Of a DNA stretch of 64,000 bases, positions 23,128 to 34,096 are shown piece after piece. The stretch is taken from assembly GCF_019649055.1 (NCBI RefSeq), contig NW_026570288.1, positions 62,001 to 126,000 of the forward strand, written 5' to 3'. Positions within the stretch are counted from its first letter, which is position 1, and each line of letters begins with the position of its first letter. Under the pieces are notes generated by a model that was not told the DNA's origin, made no database searches, and was given only the letters and a program-made list of their open reading frames with translations. Position numbers and translations under genes: made by a program. The stretch comes from Paramacrobiotus metropolitanus. Its lineage: Eukaryota; Tardigrada; Eutardigrada; Parachela; Macrobiotidae.

Positions 23128-23961
23128 TTATTGTAGTGCGACGCTGCCGCTCTGGTTTTCAAATGGACGTACAACGCTTTTCAACGCTATTTTCCTATAA
23201 AAACAGCCAACCGCACGTATGCGTAAAGTCTTCAAACGTATGCAAAAGAATACCGGATCAAGAATCGACTGTAGTCGGTAAGTGCGTGACACCGCCGTGA
23301 AAAGGGATGGACACTGGGCCTGTATGCTTGGCCTGAAATCCAGTAGGTATAGCAAACCCAGCATACCGCCGCCCTGCATGTGTAGACTAGAGGTTCGAGA
23401 TGACAAAAGGAGGAGGCATCGAAGCTTAGGCCTTGTCCCGAATTCAAAGCGAATCTCGTTATGGTACGGTTGCTCAACCGCACGAGGTGGCTGTATGCAG
23501 TGGCCACGCCTACAGATACGGTACGCGAAGCCACCTCGCGAGGTGGAGTTGCTGTATCGCAACGAGATTCGCTTTGAATTCGGGACGAGGCCTTATTGTT
23601 TTTGGCTGGTTGCCGGCATCGCTGTTTTGATGCTTATGTTCTTACTTGACCTTTGGCGGACAACGCAGATTCGTTTGAGAGACACATAGTAGTCGCACTA
23701 GTCGCTAACTTCCGTTGTAGTAGCGGATAGCACAGCGGAACGAACAGCTTCGGTTTATCAAATGCAGTAATCTCCGTAAAATGATCCAGCCGCCATTCAT
23801 CCGGCAAGCGCTGCCAGGTGGACGATAACACACTGCGTCCAACATAATTCCCGCAACTACTAGAGTAGGTAATATGCACAATTATGCTACCATAGCGAAG
23901 CAGAATATTAAGCCAAGCCAAAATGTACGTGTGATGTTGGCGGTATGAATGCGCCCGGATG
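23128..23961 (-). pseudogene. Decayed copy of the 7TM receptor
   Basis: The sequence is colinear with the receptor at 16561-17592 from its C-terminus (LQSILDPVFFC, then CFYRKIALKSVVRP) through helix 6 and helix 5 (FDKPKLFVPLCYPLL) to helix 4, and stops at about 23961. The N-terminal third is absent. Frames change between 23280 and 23720, CWIPG is lost, and a 164-base foldback element is inserted at 23429. Linkage and order with the peptidase fragment at 21958 match the parental locus, so both were copied in one event. Confidence 0.85.
23429..23592. mobile_element. PIF/Harbinger-like foldback MITE, TTA target duplication
   Basis: A 164-base insertion begins GGCCTTGTCCCGAATTC and ends with the near-exact complement; inverted repeats run about 45 bases with few mismatches and continue imperfectly towards the centre. 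Flanks are TTA (23426-23428) and TTA (23593-23595). Comparison with the intact receptor at about 16860 shows the insertion precisely. A 3-base TTA duplication with GG-type ends is characteristic of PIF/Harbinger. There is no coding capacity. It inserted after the duplication because the parent lacks it. Confidence 0.88.
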
Positions 23962-25108
23962 GAAAACGGTGGAAGTGGTTCGCGGATTGCTGTTAGATTG
24001 GGGTATCACGTGCCGAGATATACGATGGGTGACTCTTCCATCGGAGCGACTCCAAAGAATAATGGCGCGCCGGCCGAACAAGCGTTTGTGGAAATAAACA
24101 AGATGTACGTGGGTATTATTGTTAGCCTGTGGACCTTTGATGTTTGGTGCAACGCTTTTGGTAACCTCTCAAAGAAAATCGGGAGAAGGCTGTTTAAAAG
24201 AACCAAAGAAGGTCGCCTTTTTTTTGTATCAAACTTTCAGCCTCGAGATCCAACGCGGAAATGCTCTGAGTTTGTTTCCGTGGGAATTGTTCCTTTCCGT
24301 GTTTTTAACATGTGGGAACTGTTCCTTCACGTGTTAACTGGCTTTTTACTTAAGCGATGTCTTAGCGGCGCAGCCATTTGTAAATACTGAATTAAGTTTT
24401 CCACATATTATGTAACTTTAAGTGTGAAAAAGTTAGTTGAATCGTCCCCATTGCTTTACAATTCTTCCGCGGAGCCACTGGTCGTTGCTTCGACACGGTT
24501 ACATCATGATGTTAATTGGTCTGTTGCCGTTCAGTTTAAAGGCGCTGCGTGTATTGTACTATAAATTATAGGCGCAGTGTTATTACTTGTGTCCGAACTG
24601 AACCTATTAACCTATACTTGTTATGCCTTGCGCTTGTACTGTAGCTGGGTTAGTTTTCCGTATTTGGTGCCCTTTTGTGCGACCATGGCCGCGAAAGGAC
24701 TGCACCAAAAGACGGAACGCCGATCCACATGTAGCTGTTTACCTAGTCCATTAGCTGTAGTGTACAGATTTAAATTCAGAAACGAAAGGGCCTGTATGCG
24801 TCGTAAAAATTATGTAAAAATAATAGCACTAGCTTTACCGTAGTGCATATGAAGCCGGCTTCATATGCGGCTGCATATGCACTACGGCTTTACCATACGT
24901 GTCCAAATGTGCGAAGAACTTTGAAACGATTTTGAAAGTTAAAACAGCTGTCTTTAAAAACAGTGAAATACCGACAGATATACGGTCAAAATACCCTCTA
25001 TTAAACGGCGGCTAGATTCTTGCTTCGTTACGAAAAACTGTAACTTTTGCTTCACGCTGTACATTAAGCACACAAAATGTCTCGTTGAACGTTCTACGCG
25101 TTTTTCAG
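23962..25108. other. Region right of the duplicated block, no firm gene
   Basis: An open plus frame from an ATG at 24026 to 24390 begins MGDSSIGATPKNNG and includes one hydrophobic stretch (MYVGIIVSLWTF). I cannot assign it, and it may be a first exon or chance. The remainder shows only the foldback at 24840-24886. Confidence 0.3.
24840..24886. mobile_element. 47-base foldback flanked by an 8-base duplication
   Basis: Outer arms GTAGTGCATATG (24840-24851) and their complement end at about 24886. Inside, 24845-24868 is a perfect 24-base palindrome centred on AAGCCGGCTT. GCTTTACC occurs immediately on both sides (24832-24839 and 24887-24894), the size of a hAT target duplication. It is too small to be anything but an extreme deletion derivative or foldback MITE. 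Confidence 0.6.
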
Positions 25109-25800
25109 TTCAGCGGATCGAAGCAGCTGTTCGCGATGCCGAAAACAACATGAAAGATGGTGTTATTAATCTTCCGGAAATCAGTCCTTATAGCCAAACT
25201 GACGACCCCGCCCTAACGTATGTCGAAGTGCCAGTCGGAACGACTGTCAATTTTTCTTGCCAACCGTTGCAGAATGCTGGACTGTATCTGAGCAACTACA
25301 GTTCGAATGAAGTAGTTTGGAAACATAAGAATATCGAAATTCGCTCTAACGCTGTACCCGCCATTTCCGAAGAGTTCTTTTACAGCTACGGTAAAGTCAA
25401 AGACGTCTACTATTTCTTTATCCATAACGTCAGCCCTGGTAGTGCCGGGATTGTGGAATGGCTGCAAATCTGTACCAACATCATAACTGCAAACCTGTGC
25501 TTTATTCGAAAATTTTTTCTGCGACCGACATATTTGCGTGCCAGTGACCTTTTCGTGAATATGTTTAACAACATTACGACCCGGTTTGGTAATATCTCAT
25601 TTACCTGCACGGCGCGCTTTGACTGTTCAGAAACCGATACTGGGCCGCATTTTATGTTCAAAATCCGCGATTATTTTTTTGGCCCCCCTCGGGATCACTA
25701 TCTAAATGTCCTGCCGATTACATGCTTTAGGGATATAGCTGAACTAGCTTCCGAGAGCAGAAGATCCTCCCCTGGCGATCCAGAACCTTTTGCGAAGTGA
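25109..25800 (+). CDS. Ig-like extracellular protein, terminal exon(s), unassigned
   Basis: An open frame follows a good acceptor (TTTTTCAG at 25101-25108) and runs to TGA at 25800, about 230 residues. An ATG at 25150 lies inside it. The middle resembles an Ig-fold domain: VGTTVNFSC, then VVWKHKN about 40 residues on, then FIHNVSPGSAG. A second cysteine-centred block (GNISFTCTARFDC) may be another. Sequons NFS, NYS, NVS, NIT, NIS suggest an extracellular location. No membrane anchor is visible, and the upstream exon or exons carrying the signal peptide were not found. I do not recognise a family beyond the Ig-like pattern; partial or decayed status is possible. Confidence 0.45.
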
Positions 25801-26829
25801 CTGTATTCTTCGTGATGTTGAAAAAAGCTTTCTGGAAGCCGGTACGAGTTCAGTGTTGGGTGCGACCTAATGAGAACAGTGATAAATGGTTTGTGCAGTC
25901 CGCATACGCTCTTTTCAAAGCGGAGCCTTAATTAGCTGGCAAGATTGCTTGGATGGAGAAGTACAGTCCTAAATGTTTGCAGTGAATGATGTTGTTGTAT
26001 TCCTTCGTTTCTGGATTACTTTCTTCGACTGTCGTTAAAAACCAAATATAGTTAATAAAATCCTATGGTTCAAAAAGAGCGATGTACCAAAAAGAATCGT
26101 GACGGAAAACTGTTGAAGAATACTGTACGTACTACGTACCATTGAAGTGACTGAATGCTGAAATTACTACTGCGTCTGCCTGAAGCGGCTACTCCCATAC
26201 GCGGCTACGCCATTATACGAGTACATACAACAATACTTGGCTTCGTAACTAGACGAGATGAGAAAATAATATATTTTGTATACCAGTATACGGGATCGGA
26301 TACCGCACCCGACATACACTAGTAGTTCATTCATTCTGTACTACTGGACAGGGTAGATCGCTGTTCTGACTGGATGCAAGTATGGGTCGTGCTGATCCTC
26401 TTCTTCAAGCGGACCTCATCGGTTTCGACTGGGGATTACGGAAACTTCGACTGGCTAACTGAAGCGGTCAGCTACTTTTGTACCCAGCCCATATCTATCG
26501 TAGGCCTAAAACCCAAAAAATACTAACATATCGTATTTTATCAATGGAAGACAGACAGACATGAAAGTGCCTTTGGCCTGGTCATTGAGAAATTTTAACT
26601 AAACTATGGTGCGCGAAACGTTTTGTTGGTTAGCCGCTTCTTTAATAGGACCGAAACGCAGAAATGAGAATAACAAAAACTTCAAAGGCTACTTTCTAGT
26701 TTCTACTACTAGTGTAAATTATAACAGGCAGAAATATGCAGGCATAACACCGGGGCATTTCCATTTATTGCAAGCAAGCTTAATCGCTTGTTAAATATGC
26801 CGAGCAAACGGCATTAAAATAAAGGTACC
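25801..26829. other. Intergenic, no gene seen
   Basis: AT-rich sequence with only short frames. Nothing recognised on either strand. Confidence 0.5.
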
Positions 26830-27743
26830 CTTATGGGCACCCCCTAAAACCCCCGTATATTTTAGGCACCCCTTTTCTCACCCTGCTTATTATAGGCACC
26901 CTTTTTTAATTATGATGTACAATTAGATTCAATGTTCTCAGATAATAATACTGCTATACACATACACATATGTATATGGAAAGATGCGGATGATTTTGTC
27001 ATATAGCTTCCGCCCAACCGCCACGACATCTGCCAGTTCGCTGTCGTAAAGGTCCAGCGTGACACCTATGCTTTTTTCACCAGGGCCTCGGTTTTGAATT
27101 TTACCTGCTCTCGTTCTAATATTCACAGGACATCGCCACGAATGCTGGCTGCAAGCCTGACACGAGCTGGGCACTGGTTCCGTCGACTATGAATGAATAT
27201 CCGAACGCCAACCTGCTTCTTTTCGTATTCTCTATGAAGCACAGTGACTGTACACAATCGTAAACAAATCTTTTGTACTTAAGGGAAGATTGCAGAGCTT
27301 TCCCTTCTTGAACTTCTCGGACTCGTATTATACGAGTAAATGTCTGGAAAGTCCTGATATCTTTCGGAGTCTTTCTCGAATTCTTCGAAAGAAGGGTATG
27401 CATCCTTCAGGTTATACTAGATGACTACTGGGTAGATCAGCGATCATGACTTCCGATTGCCGCGGCACAGGAGAGCTGCTTGAACCCGCCATAATATATG
27501 AAATTTGCCGATTACAACACAAAATTTCTGGTGCTTTTCTAATAGTTATGGTTGTGTATCGCTATTAACAACATTGACCTTTTGTCCATAGTAAGTTTTT
27601 GCGTTCATAACAACTGTATAAAACAATAATAATTTAATATCGGAATACGTAAATAATATTGCGCTCACATAATACTGTATACCATAATTAGTAATTCAGA
27701 AAGGGTGCCTATAACAAACGGGGGTTTCACGGGGTGATATAAC
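26830..27743. mobile_element. About 0.9-kb unit bounded by inverted AAACCCCCG/AGGCACCC ends
   Basis: The left end (26834-26880) reads CACCCCCTAAAACCCCCG, then TTTTAGGCACCCC. The right end (27697-27740) is its approximate complement: AGGGTGCCTATAACAAACGG, then GGGTTTCACGGGGTGAT. The arms match over about 45 bases with several mismatches and small gaps. A second TATAGGCACCCTTTTTT sits just inside the left arm at about 26891. No clear target duplication or transposase is seen, so the class is unknown. It is probably an old non-autonomous element. Confidence 0.55.
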
Positions 27744-29399
27744 GGTTTCCTGACAATAATACAATTGTACTTTGATCCAGCCCTTTAACCGCAGGCATCC
27801 TTAGGTCCAGCAGGATACGACGTGATTTAAGTGTATTACTGTTACACGTTAAACTGTGCTTGTATTACGGTTAATTACTTTTACCGGCAAAATCAAACTG
27901 GTTGATGGCGATGAATATCATTACGGTGGCTTCTTTCTGCATTAACTGTGTCACTTCAAACCTTAGCGTTGTAAACATATATTGTTCCATGTGTGAGCTA
28001 AATTATTACAAATCAAGTTAGTTAGTGATAGCTATTAGCTATACTTAATGCAAATCCTTTACCAGCGACAAAGATACGAGTACAATGCCCACTCGAGGCT
28101 TATGATTTTATGGACTTTCAAAACGATACTGTACGGGAGAAGGTATAATATAGAGAAACCGACTTAGGGCGACGGAGAGGTAATCGGTCTTCTCTTCAGG
28201 TGAAACATATTGATTATCCCCAACAGATCCTACAAGTGCAGTTGGTACTGGTAGGACACCGTTCTGCCGCTGCTAGGCTCTATTATTGCGAAAGCCTTCG
28301 ACTTGTTGCAAAGGAAGCATCAATGAACAAAGCCCAGGTCTACCTTAATGTGCCGAATTTGGTCATCGTAGCGGAATGTCTTAAAAAATCGACGTCGGAA
28401 TCATTGCTTAATATAAAAAATGATCTTGTATTTCATGCAGTCCAGTAAAACACAAATCGGAAAGAGTGAATATTTTTATGGCAAAATCAAAAATGTCTGC
28501 AGGTTTTATTTTCCGGCTCGCTGTTGATCGGCATCTTGCCATCCAGAATGATAACATGCTATGGCGCATGTACCACAGTACGAATATTGCTTTTGGTTAA
28601 CTTGTATGAGCTCCGGCACGCGTCTGTACGACGGTGCGGTTTGTCCTGTGTTAAGTCATTTATTACGAGAAATTCCATGTTGTAACATGCTGATTTGTAC
28701 CTGATTCTGGAGGCAGAATCAGTCGATCGATACGTGAGCTAGCGAAATAAGACCTAATAAACTTGTGTTGTGATATCCGGATATTCGTGTGTTGTGGTGA
28801 CCTTCGTAAAGACAACTAGGGATAGTTATCTGAGCGGAAGTCAGTGTGTGTAAGTCGGAAGTAACATCATCAGACAAAATCTGGGACAACAACATCGTCC
28901 TAGTAGGATCCTGAGTGTGTGTGTGTACGCGCGTGTTTGTAGGAAATATTAGTGCTAATATTTCCGTGGTGTTTCCATTATTATACATCTAGAGCAGATT
29001 CCATCTTTATTGCCTGAGTAAGGTTGGTCATCCTGCTGTACTTGTGAGTACAAGTACACCAGAGCATGTCAATGATGAGACAAATTTTTTAGAAAACCAC
29101 GTGCAACGTTTTGCTTAGCCATCCGATATTTTTTAATAAAGAAAGCCCAGACACAAAAACAAGCGTTTAAACAAAAGTATTTTGTCTCCCGTTAACAACA
29201 TCGATCACATGATGATGAAAGATAGTTTTGGCAAAAGCGTTGATTGGCGAAAAAGTCAAGAGTGCTCTCAATGTATACTTAGTATATATGTGGCGGAGCA
29301 AGTAGCAGACATTTATGGAATTGCATGGGTAACGAATGCGATAGCTTCACTAAAGTAGTAGTTTTAAAAGTTATATCGATCATTGATGTACCAGTGAGT
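27744..29399. other. Intergenic, no gene seen
   Basis: Several frames of 60 to 90 codons occur without recognisable content. A short GT/GC run lies at about 28915-28940. Nothing supported. Confidence 0.5.
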
Positions 29400-29588
29400 T
29401 CAGAGAGAAGTTGAACCGCCTCGCCCAGTTTCGACTTTCACCAGGAAGTGATAATCACGCCAAATATTCTCCGGGTCGCCTTTGTGCCGCAAAAACAGCC
29501 CCTCTATTTGTGCTGGGGTAGTTTTGGTGTTTAGCTCATACGCTTTTTCCGCAAAGCTCTTCGCAAAGTCGCCCGCGTTGTCCACCAC
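29400..29588 (-). pseudogene. BCS1 C-terminal fragment
   Basis: The frame SFAEKAYELNTKTTPAQIEG, GLFLRHKGDPENIW, then RDYHFLVKV to a stop matches the last exon of the intact BCS1 gene at 44395-47522 ([34 protein letters not shown]). No AAA core, Walker motif or upstream exon is found nearby, so this is a detached 3' fragment, about 18 kb from the intact copy. Confidence 0.7.
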
Positions 29589-29679
29589 GTTGCACCGGTA
29601 TTATCGTCGCGGTAAGAATAATGCCGCTTACACAGTAAATTCGCTATGCATTCACAAGCCATCGAAATGATCCTAGATC

Positions 29680-29780
29680 GATCGTCATCACTGCACTGGT
29701 TGAATATCTTGAGAATGACCTCTGAGTCTTGGAACTGCCGTTTATACGTCTCTATCGCCGAGGTTTTGTTATTAATCAGG
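29680..29780 (-). pseudogene. M13 peptidase exon-4 fragment
   Basis: The minus strand reads SEVILKIFNQCSDD, matching SEVILKKFFNQCSDD of exon 4 in the intact gene at 31021-34096. It lacks a proper donor (DDDR instead of a GT site) and has no partner exons in order. It is gene debris between the BCS1 fragment and the intact peptidase. Confidence 0.7.
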
Positions 29781-30109
29781 TGCTTATAATGCCAATGCAA
29801 AAATAGGAAACGCAAAAAAGGCAAATGTAGGTAAATGCAAAGAAAGTATTGACTTATTACTAAGTAATGTTATAATACTGTACATCCCTGCCAACATAAT
29901 GGGCTTTAGACTACTGCGCACCAGTGATATGACTCGTATGATAAAATTATTTAAAGATACTCCACAAACTGGAAAGGCCGAATTTCTCCACAAACCTGAA
30001 AGAGCCGGTTCCGGATTCTTCTTCTCTTAACTGCACTTAATTCTGGTACGCTTTCCGAATAAATAATTAATAACGAATAAACAAACTCAGCTCAATGAAT
30101 ACACCATTT

Positions 30110-30240
30110 CGTATGCTGTCTCGTACCGGGTCATATTCGGGGATTATTTCTTGTATATCGTTGCAGTTCGGGAACTGCATATTTGGCTTTGTTTGTAACT
30201 TGCCACTTGCATTGTGCATATGTCCTTCGAATAAGTGAAC
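30110..30240 (-). pseudogene. M13 peptidase exon-8 fragment, frameshifted
   Basis: On the minus strand the sequence resembles exon 8 of peptidase C (WQVSRNAKYRELQRYPRNNP at about 13560-13620): WQVTNKAKYAVPELQRYTRN, then NPR. The frame slips inside the conserved RYDPVRD motif (CGA ATATGACCCGGTACGAGAC). No neighbouring exons are intact. Confidence 0.7.
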
Positions 30241-31020
30241 TTATCAAAGTGCGCGAGGGTGCGGCATTGGCTCACGGACATCATGTGGACTAACATTTCG
30301 TCGACCGCACGATGTCGACCGTCACGAGGGCGACGAATAAGAAAACTAAAAAACATATGCCGATTAACTCCCGACATGTTAACCACTCCAGCCGACCGAC
30401 GGAAACCCACGTCATCGCCGTCGGATCGGTGGCTGCCGGCACTTGCCGGTGGTTTATGTTATAGGCCCCGGACAATCCGTAAAAGCGCGAATCATTTGTT
30501 TGTATTGAACATTTGCATATGTATCAGTTTGAAATATTTATCGGTTTTAAATTTCTTTCTCACGTAACAGAAGGTCGACGTACTATTCCAGAATCCACAT
30601 TTTTACAAAAAACAAAGAACATATCATCATCTCTCTTAGTAACAGAAATTCATCGTGAAAATTTACTGCGCTTTTCTGCAATTAAAAACCTGTGCAAATG
30701 TCAAAACCAGCTGTCAGGGAAAGTAGCGAGCAAAATCAGCAACAGCGGTTCCGGTTTCTGGTACATACTGTACTGGAGGCGCTTACGTACGGCATAATAT
30801 TGCTGTGTATACCTTAAGTACTCGTACATCGAACAAAACGTTGCCTCTTAGACAGTCTACACCACTTATACGAGCGAGCCCAAGTACTTACAAGAATGAC
30901 GATAAAGAAGTACCCGTAGAAGATGATTTTTTCATTGCTTACTTGTTTTTAACTCATGGAGCAGACAGATATATCGTTATCTAACCCACACCAAACCTCC
31001 TATAAAGTACTGTACTAGTT
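30241..31020. other. 3' flank of peptidase E, no gene seen
   Basis: No supported coding region. An open minus frame at 30144-30410 is a continuation through the exon-8 remnant and not a gene. Confidence 0.45.
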
Positions 31021-34000
31021 CTACCACACCACATGTTTTGACTTTGGATTCATTTTGGCATCAGCAGAACAGTTAAATGCTTGAGCGAACTCGGGCATGT
31101 TGGACACCATGCCGTTGACTCTCCACCTGTTGGGCGAATGCTCATCAGTCAATATGCTAACCCTTTGGGTTTCGATGCGCACTTTTTCACACCATATCTG
31201 GAAAACCAAACACTTGGAAAATCGTAAGGCTATTCTCACTGGTCCGTAAGACCTACCTGTGCATTGGACAAAAAGAAAAGCTGGTCTGGGCCGAAATTTT
31301 CCAAGCCAGGAAGTGCCGGTTCCGGGTTACTTCGACGCGAATAATGCTGGTAACCCTTTAAAAACAATAAATGGAATTTCGGTTTTATGAACGCACGCTG
31401 TATCTAGTTCTGCCATAAAAAAAAGGAAAAAACGCTTTCCCCAAAAACCCCACCTCATATGCTGCCCTCATGCCGCCGTTGTCGGCGATATTCTCCGTCA
31501 GCGTCAGCTCGCCATTCACTCGGCCGGTCTCTGTCGTATAATTCCCGTACTGCCATTGTATCCCCTTGATTTTTTCGTTATAAGCCGCCTGTGTGACATC
31601 CGTCCACCACACCCGTCGTACGCCCTGATCGTCGTACTTGGCACCCTGATTGTCGAATCCATGCGTAGTCTCGTGGCCGATCACCGAGCCGATTCCTCCG
31701 TAGTTCATACACTTGAGATTATCTGGCAAATAGAACGGACTTTGTAGGATGGCTGCGTCGATCACTGCAAAATTCGTAGTGGTCAGAAAAAAGAATTATT
31801 TTAATTAAAACTGTTTACGTAGTAGACGAATGTCGCACCTACTTAAACCGTTCAGGTTAGGATTGTAGAAGGCATTAACCTCCGTGACATCATCCGTATC
31901 GCGAATCGGATCGTACCGTTGATTGGGTTTGGGCAGACGCTTCATTTCTCGTACTGCGTAGTTCTTTAGAATCTCCATGACGGTTTTCACAAATGTTGGT
32001 TGAGGTTTAATCTGCAAGCAGATACACTTGTTGCCTGTTGGTGAACATCGCAATGGTATTCGGTTCACCATTGGATGGTACTTACGTCGGCATATTCAGC
32101 ATCAACAAGACTGATGTTTTTCTCGTAAATGCTCGGGTACGCGACGACATTAATCATCGCTGCGAGCTTCTTTAACGCCGCGTCACGCGTAGTATTATCC
32201 ATCCAGCGTTCATTAGCTAACATATGTCGGTAGCCTTCTTGAATATCCTTGACCATTTGCGTCGCCTGTTACGAGAACTCAATTTTAAACAACCGTCATG
32301 CGGGTGTTAGTGCCAAAGGCGTAGTTTTAGTGACCTTGGGCTTGACGCTTTTCTGGACAACATCGCGTACGTACAGCGCCCCGACCGCCAATGGCATCAG
32401 TCCCTTGGCGGTATCCCAGCAGCGTTCCCCGGCGGAGGGATCCCGCTTCTGCACGCGTCCGCTAATACGCTGCGTATGCGCTAACATCGCGTCGCGGTAA
32501 TCTTTGTTGAGATAATCCGTGAACCCGTTAATAATCTGCCAACCAATGTACGTCGCCAGACGGCGTGTTCCCTCTTCGCCCTGCTGCTCAAATTCCACCA
32601 GTTTCTGGTCGAGTTTAGGAAAAAATGTCAAGTTGGGCAGAACAATCTTCGTGCCGTAATGGATTAAATAACCCAATTTAGCGTTGTCAAAGAGTAAGCG
32701 CAGACGGTGCGTTGTGTTACGAAAAACAGAAGAGTTGAAGTTATAGCGCGTTTCAAATTCGCCCAGGGTCATTTTGTTTAGGTAGATGTCGTCATTATTT
32801 GCTTCCGTTGCTGACAGTTGTGCCTGAAATACTCAAACTGAAATCGACCAATTGAAAAAAAGGTTTCTAGCTTTACCATGCCGAATTGGCGTTCCATGTC
32901 AATCAGATCGGTGATATTAGCCGAAAAATCATCGACGCTGGCTGGAGAATTGGTGTCGTTCAGCAATAAGGCCGTAATGTTCGTGACCAGCGTCAAGAAG
33001 CTTTCCGTGTACAGCTTGCCCGTGACCTCATCGGATAGAATGTCCACACCGGCGAAAGTAGCCGGTGGTGCGAATTCAAGAAGATTTACTTTGGGGTTCT
33101 CCACGTCTGGCTTGATGTTGATCTGGAAGAACGGTTCAGTTCGCGTGAGGAAGGTGCTTCGCATAGCTGTATGTATGTAGAACTTGGAGGAATTCCAGTT
33201 GGGCGTTATGATGGGCCATCCGGCAATGGCGTGATCCAGCAGCTCTAACAACGGTTTGGCACGCAATGCATTGATCGTTGCTAAAAGATTTTCAACCTCA
33301 AAACATCACCACGTTATAATCCAAAATTGGAAAAATTCTCCGAGGACCAAGACCTACCATCATCGCTGCACTGGTTGAAGAACTTTTTAAGTATGACCTC
33401 GGAGATATAGGATGAACTATCGTTTACAGGTCTCCGCAGCATTTCTGCAGGGATGCATTTTTGTTTAACAACCTATTTCGCGACATGATACGAAGAACAT
33501 TTTACCTTGTCCAATGTTCTTGGTCTGTAGTTCTAGGTAGTGGAAGTTGTGGATGTCGGTTTCGTTATCCAGAATCTGATGGTTAGCTCTCCAGCCTCCA
33601 CACGCATACTCATAGAAATCTTCGCAGGGGTCCGCCGAAGCGTTCATACTTTGCTTGGTGAATCTTGCTATAAGAATTTTAAACCGACTACTATAAGTGA
33701 ACTAACGAAGTAATATTACGATGTGCAAGTGGTCACTAATTTGGAGATTTGCTTACCGACTTTCTGGCATGTTGGTGTCTCACAAATCTTTGGCTCCGCA
33801 GGCCTGTTACCTTTGGCGTTGAACTCTGAGCTAATAAACCCTGTTAAAAATTATGCACAAGATTCCAGATTTAACCCGTAAAAAGATCTTTCAAAAAATG
33901 AAAATTTTTCCGTACCTTTGTGCTTTAGTATGGCGCACGATGAGGATGATAAACTGCCGATAAACAAGAAACCTGCAAATAATACTGAAGACATTGTGGC

Positions 34001-34096
34001 ATAAAGGACGAATGTTTGTGTCCGCCGGATGCGAATGTTTGCTGCAGCATCAGATGAAATTAGCAGGCCACTAGTTCTGTCAACCAAACATTTCAA
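31021..34096 (-). CDS. M13 (neprilysin-like) metallopeptidase, copy E, intact type II membrane protein
   Basis: Exons: 34096-33916, 33825-33757, 33667-33506, 33444-33358, 33280-32877, 32823-32335, 32265-32086, 32011-31843, 31764-31454, 31355-31257, 31197-31021. They join in frame to 775 residues. The N-terminus has the neprilysin layout: about 30 cytosolic residues with a basic stretch (IRIRR), then one membrane anchor (FVLYATMSSVLFAGFLFIG), then the ectodomain. Motifs in order: SADPCEDFYEYACGGW, NQRYDPIRDTDDVTEVNAFY (intact substrate-binding NAFY), HETTH zinc site, ENIADNGG third ligand, C-terminal HVVW. Expected to degrade signalling peptides at the cell surface. This is the most canonical member of the local family. 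Pieces of a relative lie just downstream at 29680-30240. Confidence 0.92.
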
